Part shown: piece by piece, positions 15,430 through 21,157 of the stretch
How positions within the stretch are numbered: position 1 is the first letter of the stretch
Layout: every line of letters begins with the position of its first letter
Origin: CAUZRD01 sp963582255
GTDB lineage: Bacteria; Pseudomonadota; Alphaproteobacteria; Rhizobiales; TMED25
Assembly (NCBI GenBank): GCA_963582255.1
Contig: CAUZRD010000017.1
Coordinates: forward strand, 1 to 21,157
Direction of reading: 5' to 3'
Length of the DNA stretch: 21,157 bases
Made by a program: the position numbers and the translations under genes
Notes under the pieces: generated by a model
Told to the model about the DNA's origin: nothing
What the model saw: the letters and a program-made list of their open reading frames with translations, nothing else
The model's database searches: none

Positions 15430-17587
15430 TTTTCATGACCTACCCTGGACGCCGCCATTGCTCGCAAAGGCTGGAGAGAATGTAGGCCTTGGCACCGGAA
15501 CCGCAGAAGGGATTACTCTAAAGCCAGCCTATGGCCCAGAGGATATTGAAGATCCCGCTGGTGTACATTCACTGCCAGGCCTTACGCCCTACATTCGTGG
15601 GCCGTATGCGACCATGTACGCGACCCAACCCTGGACCATCCGGCAGTACGCCGGATTTTCAACCGCCGAGGACTCAAACGCATTTTACCGACGCAATTTG
15701 AATGCAGGTCAGAAAGGTCTGTCGATCGCCTTCGATTTGCCGACCCACCGTGGATACGACTCGGACAATCCTCGCATTGCCGGTGATGTCGGCATGGCCG
15801 GAGTTGCAATAGATTCAATTCTTGACATGCGCAGGCTATTCGAAGGTATTCCACTAGATCAGATGTCGGTGTCAATGACGATGAATGGCGCAGTAATCCC
15901 GATTTTAGCTCTGTTCATCGCAGTAGGCGAGGAACAGGGTATTCCAGCATCAAAGCTCACCGGAACAATCCAGAATGACATTTTAAAAGAGTTCATGGTT
16001 CGCAATACATTCATTTACCCGCCAGAGCCTTCGATGCGAATTGTCTCAGATATCATGGCCTACACTGCCAAACATATGCCTAAATTTAATTCAATCTCTG
16101 TTTCCGGCTATCATATGCAAGAAGCTGGAGCGACAGCAGATCTAGAGCTTGGGTACACACTGGCCGATGGCTTGGAATATGTGCGTGCCGGAATTCGCGC
16201 CGGGCTTGATGTTGATGAGTTTGCACCACGTATTTCATTTTTCTTTGGCATCGGCATGAATTTTTTCATGGAAATTGCCAAGCTAAGAGCCGCACGATTG
16301 ATCTGGAGCAAGCTAATGGCGCAGTTCCAACCACAAGATCCACGTTCGTCCATGCTGCGCACCCATTGCCAGACATCTGGATGGAGTTTGACTGCCCAGG
16401 ATGTTACCAACAATGTGATTCGTACGGCAACCGAGGCCATGGCTGCAGTGTGTGGCGGCACTCAGTCCCTTCACACCAATTCATTAGATGAGGCCCTTGC
16501 CTTGCCGAGTGAGGCAAGCTCACGCATTGCGCGCAATACCCAGCTTATCATTCGCGAAGAGACAGGAATTTGCCGTACCGTCGATCCATTTGGTGGCAGC
16601 TGGTATGTTGAAACACTCACCCACGAACTCGCCAGATGCGCCATGAAGCATATAGATGAAATCGATCAACTTGGCGGAATGGCCAAAACTCTGGCAACTG
16701 GCTTACCTAAACTACGTATTGAGGAAGCTGCAGCACGGACACAATCACGCATTGATTCTGGCGTCCAGCCGATCATTGGTATGAACTGCCACAAGGTCGA
16801 GAGTGAACCACCAGTCGACGTGCTTAAAGTCAATAACAAGGCAGTAAGGAAAGCCCAATGCGATCGTCTGGTCCGTTTGCGAGCAGAGCGTAATCAGGAA
16901 ACATGTGATCAGGCACTCGCACGGCTCACCACCGCAGCGCGTACCGGTGATGAAAATTTGCTTTCCTGCGCGATCAAAGCGGCGCAAGCACATGCCAGTG
17001 TCGGTGAGATGAGTGATGCGATGGAAGTAGTGTTTTCACGCTACCAGGCGCAAACCAGCACGGTGAGAGGCATTTATATCCAAGAATCAACCGGTACGGG
17101 TCACATGGATGCAGAAATCAAGAACGTTCGGCTACTCGCCAAAAATTTTGCGCAGCAACACGGTAGGCGACCACGCATACTCATTGCCAAGATAGGGCAG
17201 GACGGGCACGATCGCGGACAGAAGGTCATTGCATCGGCTTTTGCCGATCTTGGCTTTGACGTTGATATAGGTCCTTTGTTCCAGACCGCGCAGGAAGCCG
17301 CGCACCAGGCAATCGATAATGATGTTCACCTGGTTGGGGTTTCATCACTGGCGGCAAGCCACCTCAGTCTCGTTCCCGAGCTGAGAAAAGCTCTTGATTA
17401 TGCTGGACGCAGCGACATTCTGATCGTCGTCGGCGGTGTCATCCCCCAGCAGGATCACAAGGAGTTGAAAACCGCCGGAGCGGTTGCAATTTTCGGCCCT
17501 GGTACCGTGGTTGCCGATGCAGCCCGCAAGTTGATCGCACTTCTAAACTCTAGCCAGGCGCAACTTCGTGAATCGGAAATCAAGTGA
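15413..17587 (+). CDS. mutB: Methylmalonyl-CoA mutase large (catalytic) subunit
   Basis: This 724-residue adenosylcobalamin enzyme converts methylmalonyl-CoA to succinyl-CoA and back. The TIM barrel (about 30-560) carries the active-site Tyr in RGPYATMYA (Tyr69) and His234 in SGYHMQEAGA. The B12-binding domain at the C-terminus carries Asp597-x-His599-x-x-Gly602 (QDGHDRGQK), His599 being the lower axial cobalt ligand. VGVSSLAASH and VVGGVIP complete the cobalamin pocket. ATG 15413 fits AGAGG (15402-15406) six bases upstream and the usual length; GTG 15410 is adjacent. It overlaps the upstream membrane protein by 17 bases and meaB by four (GTGA). Confidence 0.97.
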   Translation: MCPLPDFHDLPWTPPLLAKAGENVGLGTGTAEGITLKPAYGPEDIEDPAGVHSLPGLTPYIRGPYATMYATQPWTIRQYAGFSTAEDSNAFYRRNLNAGQKGLSIAFDLPTHRGYDSDNPRIAGDVGMAGVAIDSILDMRRLFEGIPLDQMSVSMTMNGAVIPILALFIAVGEEQGIPASKLTGTIQNDILKEFMVRNTFIYPPEPSMRIVSDIMAYTAKHMPKFNSISVSGYHMQEAGATADLELGYTLADGLEYVRAGIRAGLDVDEFAPRISFFFGIGMNFFMEIAKLRAARLIWSKLMAQFQPQDPRSSMLRTHCQTSGWSLTAQDVTNNVIRTATEAMAAVCGGTQSLHTNSLDEALALPSEASSRIARNTQLIIREETGICRTVDPFGGSWYVETLTHELARCAMKHIDEIDQLGGMAKTLATGLPKLRIEEAAARTQSRIDSGVQPIIGMNCHKVESEPPVDVLKVNNKAVRKAQCDRLVRLRAERNQETCDQALARLTTAARTGDENLLSCAIKAAQAHASVGEMSDAMEVVFSRYQAQTSTVRGIYIQESTGTGHMDAEIKNVRLLAKNFAQQHGRRPRILIAKIGQDGHDRGQKVIASAFADLGFDVDIGPLFQTAQEAAHQAIDNDVHLVGVSSLAASHLSLVPELRKALDYAGRSDILIVVGGVIPQQDHKELKTAGAVAIFGPGTVVADAARKLIALLNSSQAQLRESEIK

Positions 17588-18558
17588 CCATCAACGCTGC
17601 TCAGATCAAAGCGCTTGCAGCTCAGATCAAAAAGGGGAGTAGGCTAGCTCTATCCCGCGCTATCACACTCATTGAATCAACAACCGCAGCAGATAGGACA
17701 GCTGCGGGTCAGTTATTGCAGTCCCTTCTTCCTCATACCGGTGGCTCAATTCGTCTTGGCCTTACCGGCGCACCGGGTTGTGGCAAGTCCACCCTAATTG
17801 ATCAGCTTGGTCTCAATCTTATCACATTGGGCAAACGTGTGGCAGTGCTGGCAATCGATCCATCATCAACCAAGAGCGGTGGTTCCATTCTCGCCGACAA
17901 AACACGTATGGGACGGCTTTCAGCACTTGAGAGCGCATTCATCCGCCCTTCCCCCTCATCGGGCAAGCTTGGCGGCGATGCGCGAAACACCCATGAGACG
18001 CTGCTATTATGCGAGGCGGCCGGATTTGACGTTGTAATTGTGGAAACCGTTGGCATTGGTCAGTCAGAAGCAGTGATTGCAGACATCGTAGATTTCGTTG
18101 CCATCCTGATTCAGCCGGGTACGGGCGATGAATTGCAGGGCTTAAAGCGTGGCGTTCTGGAAATAGCCAATATGATCGTAGTCACCAAATCCGATGGCGA
18201 GGGACTCATAGCCGCGGCACGTACAGCTGGCGACTATGCCGGTACACTCCACATCATGACGGCCCCGGGCTCACCTTGGGATCCACCCGTACAACAGGTA
18301 TCGGCTATCGAGAACCAAGGCCTTGATGAAATGTGGGTTCAGATTGAACGTCATCAGAACTTGCTTAATGAAAAGGGGATGCTTGAGGAAATCCGTCGTG
18401 ATCAGGCCGCCCGCCGACTACGTGTTCTGGTCGAGGAAGAAGTGCTTGCCAGGTTTCATCGCGATGAAAAAAATTCAGCTAAATTGCAAAAGTTAGAGCG
18501 TATGGTTCGCTCAGGAGAACTGACGCCAGGCGTTGCTGCCGACGACGCCCTCAAATAG
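17584..18558 (+). CDS. meaB: MeaB/ArgK G3E GTPase, mutase chaperone
   Basis: This 324-residue P-loop GTPase loads and protects methylmalonyl-CoA mutase and its adenosylcobalamin cofactor. The P-loop GAPGCGKS is at 62-69. The IDPSSTKSGGSILADKTRM region at 91-109 and ETVGIGQSE at 154-162 are diagnostic of MeaB. The guanine-specificity motif reads TKSD (201-204) where NKAD is usual, a conservative change. The C-terminal helix-rich arm mediates dimerisation in known structures. It starts at a GTG inside the GTGA overlap with mutB, so it is tightly coupled to it. The family name ArgK refers to an older, rejected arginine-transport role. Confidence 0.96.
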   Translation: MTINAAQIKALAAQIKKGSRLALSRAITLIESTTAADRTAAGQLLQSLLPHTGGSIRLGLTGAPGCGKSTLIDQLGLNLITLGKRVAVLAIDPSSTKSGGSILADKTRMGRLSALESAFIRPSPSSGKLGGDARNTHETLLLCEAAGFDVVIVETVGIGQSEAVIADIVDFVAILIQPGTGDELQGLKRGVLEIANMIVVTKSDGEGLIAAARTAGDYAGTLHIMTAPGSPWDPPVQQVSAIENQGLDEMWVQIERHQNLLNEKGMLEEIRRDQAARRLRVLVEEEVLARFHRDEKNSAKLQKLERMVRSGELTPGVAADDALK

Positions 18559-18592
18559 CTCTTCCTTCATAGCTTGAACCCTAAGTCATATT

Positions 18593-18621
18593 TTGCAAAA
18601 ACACGTGCTCGTACATATAAA
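18593..18621 (+). promoter_or_regulatory. Candidate sigma-70-like promoter for a tiny gene
   Basis: TTGCAA (18593-18598) and TATAAA (18616-18621) are separated by exactly 17 bases and match four and five of the six consensus bases. The predicted transcript would start near 18628. An imperfect inverted repeat AGTTCA/TGAACT surrounds the predicted start region (18621-18655) and could be an operator or a leader hairpin. It lies 35 bases after the meaB stop, upstream of a small ORF with a ribosome site. Confidence 0.45.
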
Positions 18622-18677
18622 GTTCAGGCAACATGCTGTTAAATAACATGAACTCTTAATTCAAATAGAGGTGCGGC

Positions 18678-18821
18678 ATGGGCGTACCAGTAACTTCCTG
18701 TGATCGTTGCTTTCGCCATCATCAGCATCCCGGTCTAACTTGCAAACCCGGAGCTAGCGACCTAACTCCACATTCTCATTTTTCAAAGCATCAACTCAAC
18801 ACACAAAAAAGGTTAATCTGA
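18678..18821 (+). CDS. Putative 47-residue Cys/His-rich peptide
   Basis: This is a 47-codon ORF with a Shine-Dalgarno AGAGGTG (18667-18673) a few bases before the ATG. The peptide has three Cys and six His in 47 residues. The N-terminal part reads C-x2-C-x2-H-H-x-H-x4-C (Cys8, Cys11, His14, His15, His17, Cys22), which could bind zinc or another metal. The rest is polar and ends basic. A candidate promoter lies 57 bases upstream and a terminator-like hairpin follows 40 bases after the stop, so it may be its own transcription unit. I know no homologue. The alternative is a small RNA whose open frame is accidental. Confidence 0.35.
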   Translation: MGVPVTSCDRCFRHHQHPGLTCKPGASDLTPHSHFSKHQLNTQKRLI

Positions 18822-18860
18822 TACTTGTAAGATGGCCTGCAATTAAGGTCTCAGAAAAGT

Positions 18861-18896
18861 AAATAGTGCCGCAACGCGCCACTATTTGTCGTTTTT
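18861..18896 (+). terminator. Intrinsic terminator-like hairpin
   Basis: AAATAGTG (18861-18868) pairs with CACTATTT (18880-18887). Inside, after one C/C mismatch, CGC pairs with GCG around an AAC loop. Four bases later comes TTTTT (18892-18896). On the opposite strand the stem is followed by ACTTTTC, so it may also work weakly for the aquaporin transcript. It would end transcription of the small unit or of the mutB-meaB operon. Confidence 0.65.
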
Positions 18897-19044
18897 AGCT
18901 ACCATCGGAAATTCGTTATCGCTGAGACAGAGAAACACCCCGGAGATAATACTCCTATCTACCTATATCTTTCACCAAGCCAACAATAGCTAAACACCAT
19001 GTCTCCCCGATGTTGCGCTAAAATATTAAAAGCGACCGGCGTGC

Positions 19045-19710
19045 TCAATCTTTATGAAGCCAACGACTCAGCCCACCCCCAATTATACCCCCAACGATCG
19101 GTGCCACCCAAAACAGCCAAAGCACTTGAATTGCGGCTGTACCTCCAAATAATGCTGTAGCTGTTGAACGCGCTGGATTAAGGGATGCGTTTGAAATTGG
19201 AATTGCAGCAAGATGGAAAACCGTGAGCGAAAGTCCTATTGCGATCGGCGCAAATCCAGCTGGGGCCTTATCAGACGTAACCCCAACGATAACGACCAAG
19301 AAAAGAGCAGTAATCACGATCTCAGTTAAACCAATAGAGATCATTGAAAATCCAGAGTTGCCATTCGATATCGCCGCAAAATCGTTCCAATTACCTTCAG
19401 GAGCACCGGTCAACACAACACTAAAGACTGCGGCAGCAGCCACTCCTCCCAATACCTGAGCTATCAAATAGCCAACGGCTTTTCCGGCCTTGAACTTCCC
19501 GGCCGCAATCAGTCCTATTGTAACAGCTGGGTTAAAATGTCCGCCCGAGATATGACCAACGGCATACAACATGGCTAAAACCGTCAGCCCAACCGCGAAT
19601 GCAACTGCTACCAAACCAGCTGAGGGCGCTGAAAACAACGCAGCACCACAAACAGCTGCCACAAGAGCAAATGTACCAATAAATTCAGCGCCTAGCTCAC
19701 GAATATCCAT
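19045..19710 (-). CDS. aqpZ: Aquaporin Z-like water channel (MIP family)
   Basis: This 221-residue inner-membrane channel has six transmembrane helices and two half-helix loops, with the NPA motifs GGHFNPAVT (57-64) and SLNPARSTA (176-184). Length and the HISGGHFNPAVTIG region fit AqpZ. The aromatic/Arg filter has H166 and R181 as in AqpZ, but the AqpZ Phe43 site is Val40 and the Thr183 site is Ala175, so the pore should be wider than in the water-specific enzyme; passage of other small solutes is possible. ATG 19710 has a strong GGAGGG site on the minus strand. It is transcribed against the neighbouring operons, alone. Confidence 0.93.
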   Translation of the reverse strand: MDIRELGAEFIGTFALVAAVCGAALFSAPSAGLVAVAFAVGLTVLAMLYAVGHISGGHFNPAVTIGLIAAGKFKAGKAVGYLIAQVLGGVAAAAVFSVVLTGAPEGNWNDFAAISNGNSGFSMISIGLTEIVITALFLVVIVGVTSDKAPAGFAPIAIGLSLTVFHLAAIPISNASLNPARSTATALFGGTAAIQVLWLFWVAPIVGGIIGGGLSRWLHKD

Positions 19711-20050
19711 TTATTCCCTCCATTACAATCGTCCGAATCAGTCTCTACGAAATACGCCCTTACCTACTCCACCATTCCGGGGGAGATCCGACAAGTCGCA
19801 CGTTTTTCTCTTGGGTTACTTACCCTCATAATTGCATCTAAATCTCAGCCGAGAACCATAAACCATCAAAAAATACGACTGTAATTAAGTTACCACAAAA
19901 ACTATCCATACTACTCAAACCGTGATAGTATAATAAATGGAAGATGCATACAACACGACAAATACATTATATATCCTCAACAAATACTGATTATATATAC
20001 TACGAATACTATAAAAAATAGAGGATATTACATTAATAGGAGAAGCTAAA
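19711..20050. other. AT-rich divergent intergenic region
   Basis: This region between the divergent aquaporin and betaine-binding genes is markedly AT-rich from about 19840 on. It contains an exact TATAAT at 19929-19934 without a good -35. A short inverted pair, ATATCCTC (19972-19979) and GAGGATAT (20021-20028), is spaced by 41 bases and could be an operator or chance. It should hold the promoters of both genes, which invites shared osmotic regulation, but no regulator site can be named. Confidence 0.5.
19929..19934 (+). promoter_or_regulatory. Candidate -10 element for the binding-protein gene
   Basis: TATAAT matches the consensus fully. It lies 117 bases before the proposed ATT start. No convincing -35 box stands 16-18 bases upstream, so an activator-dependent promoter is possible; in AT-rich DNA a chance match is also likely. 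Confidence 0.25.
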
Positions 20051-21061
20051 ATTAAGTATTTATGTATAATTACATCAGCTTTACTTTTTAGTTTAGCATC
20101 AACACATAAATCTTACTCTGAGGAATGTGGCTCGGTCACGATTGCGAATATGAACTGGCAATCAGCGGAAGTTCTAGCCCACATCGATCACATAATCCTA
20201 AGTGAAGGGTATGGGTGCGACGCACAACTTGTTCCGGGCGATACAATGCCAACATTCACCTCGATGAATGAAAAGGCTCAGCCTGATGTAGCACCTGAAT
20301 TATGGGTAAATTCACTTCAAGAGCCCCTGGATATAGCTGTTGCTGAAGGTAGATTGGTGATTGCCGCTGAATCTCTATCAGAGGGCGGCGTTGAAGGCTG
20401 GTGGATACCTCAATATCTCGCCGATGCACATCCTGAGATTAAGACAATTGAGGATGCACTTGCCCATCCAGAGCTCTTTCCTGCGCCAGAGGATGATTCA
20501 AAGGGTGCGGTTCACAATTGCCCATCAGGGTGGAACTGCCAGATCTCAACCGAAAATCAGTTCAAGGCATTTAAAGCTGAGGACAAGGGTTTTGTTCTAG
20601 TAGATACTGGCTCGGCTGCAGGCCTAGATGGATCCATCGCCAAAGCATACGAGCGCAAGGAGGGGTGGCTCGGCTATTATTGGGCGCCTACATCTATCCT
20701 TGGAAAATACGTAATGTTCAAACTCGATGAGGGCGTTGAACATGACAAGGAACACTGGGAGAAATGTACTGGCACAATCGACTGCGAAGACCCCAAGCCA
20801 AATGCGTGGGGCGCGTCAAAAGTCTTCACCGTAGTGACTTCGCAGTTCGTGGAAAAAGCGAGTGTCGCGATGGACTATATTAAGCATCGCCAGTGGAATA
20901 ACTCTACCGTCAACAAGTTGCTGGCTTGGATGCTCGACAATCAAGCAACCGGTGAGGAAGGCGCAGAGTTCTTCCTTGAGAACAACCTGGATATCTGGAG
21001 AGAATGGGTCTCAGAAGAGGCCGCTCAAAATATCAAGAAGTCTCTCAATATTACCGGCTAA
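20051..21061 (+). CDS. opuAC: Glycine betaine/proline-type ABC substrate-binding protein (OpuAC/ProX family), ATT start
   Basis: This periplasmic binding protein, about 336 residues, is for quaternary amines such as glycine betaine, feeding an ABC importer. The mature domain has aromatic-rich motifs typical of the family: MNWQSAEV, VPGDTMP, PELWVNS, EGWWIPQYL, CPSGWNCQ, GYYWAPTS and LLAWMLDNQ. The first in-frame ATG is 20150, but that cuts into the conserved fold. Upstream the frame stays open and encodes a clear signal peptide (Lys, then a hydrophobic run at about 3-17, and likely cleavage after S-Y-S before E-E-C-G). No ATG, GTG, TTG or CTG exists there; ATT 20051 follows AGGAG (20038-20042) by eight bases. 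A single-base error or mutation of ATG is the alternative. Its divergent neighbour is the aquaporin. Confidence 0.9.
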   Translation: MKYLCIITSALLFSLASTHKSYSEECGSVTIANMNWQSAEVLAHIDHIILSEGYGCDAQLVPGDTMPTFTSMNEKAQPDVAPELWVNSLQEPLDIAVAEGRLVIAAESLSEGGVEGWWIPQYLADAHPEIKTIEDALAHPELFPAPEDDSKGAVHNCPSGWNCQISTENQFKAFKAEDKGFVLVDTGSAAGLDGSIAKAYERKEGWLGYYWAPTSILGKYVMFKLDEGVEHDKEHWEKCTGTIDCEDPKPNAWGASKVFTVVTSQFVEKASVAMDYIKHRQWNNSTVNKLLAWMLDNQATGEEGAEFFLENNLDIWREWVSEEAAQNIKKSLNITG

Positions 21062-21070
21062 ATATGAGTA

Positions 21071-21110
21071 ATGAGGATGCTGGACAAGGCATCCTCATAT
21101 TCCCATTTTT
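21071..21110 (+). terminator. Hairpin with T-run after the binding-protein gene
   Basis: ATGAGGATGC (21071-21080) pairs perfectly with GCATCCTCAT (21089-21098) around an 8-base loop, TGGACAAG. A run of five T follows at 21106-21110. Because another gene starts 40 bases later on the same strand, it may be a partial terminator or a 3' stabiliser that keeps binding-protein mRNA above transporter mRNA. Confidence 0.7.
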
Positions 21111-21150
21111 CTATATCACATCAAAATAGCAGTTGATTTGGAGGGCCCCT

Positions 21151-21157
21151 ATGGAGT
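21151..21157 (+). CDS. Start of a further gene, cut by the window edge
   Basis: An ATG at 21151 is preceded by GGAGGG (21140-21145) at ideal spacing. Only Met-Glu can be read. After a betaine-binding protein, an ABC permease or ATPase subunit of the same transporter is the natural expectation, but the sequence does not show it. Confidence 0.55.

Larger units (their letters stand above)
18559..19044. other. Gap between meaB and the aquaporin gene
   Basis: This is 486 bases between convergent genes. It holds the candidate promoter, small ORF and terminator listed separately. The remaining 148 bases (18897-19044) show no gene, clear hairpin or repeat. Confidence 0.6.

Noticed and set aside
19571..19831. 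Plus-strand open frame across the aquaporin start
   Set aside because: It is the antisense shadow of the aquaporin gene, with low-complexity Ala/Thr/Asn composition.
19972..20028. ATATCCTC/GAGGATAT inverted pair before the binding-protein gene
   Set aside because: An 8-base match with a 41-base spacing in AT-rich DNA is easily chance; kept only as a note in the gap entry.
20150..20152. ATG 20150 as the start of the betaine-binding protein
   Set aside because: It would remove the signal peptide and the first conserved strand, and there is no ribosome site before it.

Overview
The window looks like a piece of an alphaproteobacterial chromosome of middling GC content. The basis is the style of the proteins (MutB, MeaB, glutaryl-CoA dehydrogenase, Fe-type superoxide dismutase, glycine-betaine binding protein) and the gene context; the genus cannot be named from this sequence alone, and a marine SAR116-like lineage is only a guess. 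I saw no rRNA, tRNA, CRISPR array, transposase, integrase or phage gene.

Layout: (1) 204-7642 is one tightly packed ten-gene operon for an Mrp-type multisubunit cation/proton antiporter. Its order is E-F-G-(free MrpA C-terminal piece)-B-C-D, followed by two more antiporter-like subunits with a small membrane protein between them. No full-length MrpA is present, and the first seven genes follow the order of archaeal membrane-bound hydrogenase antiporter modules. (2) 8030-12038 holds msrB, ptrB (oligopeptidase B), gcdH and a 77-residue membrane protein, all close together on the + strand. (3) 12134-12730 is sodB, followed by a 460-base gap with a perfect 38-bp inverted repeat. (4) 13195-18558 is a methylmalonyl-CoA mutase operon: a DUF2267-like protein, a short mutA, an unknown two-helix membrane protein, mutB and meaB. 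(5) 18593-18896 carries what looks like a very small independent transcription unit: promoter, ribosome site, 47-codon Cys/His-rich ORF and terminator. (6) 19045-19710 on the - strand is an aquaporin with an altered selectivity filter. (7) 20051-21061 is a periplasmic glycine-betaine/proline-type binding protein whose signal peptide can only be read from a non-standard ATT start. A hairpin and the first codons of a further gene close the window.

Working together: the antiporter, aquaporin and betaine-binding protein fit ion and osmotic homeostasis. MsrB and SodB handle oxidative damage. GcdH, MutA/MutB and MeaB serve acyl-CoA catabolism (lysine/tryptophan via glutaryl-CoA; propionate and branched-chain carbon via methylmalonyl-CoA). 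These functional groupings are inference from family knowledge and proximity.
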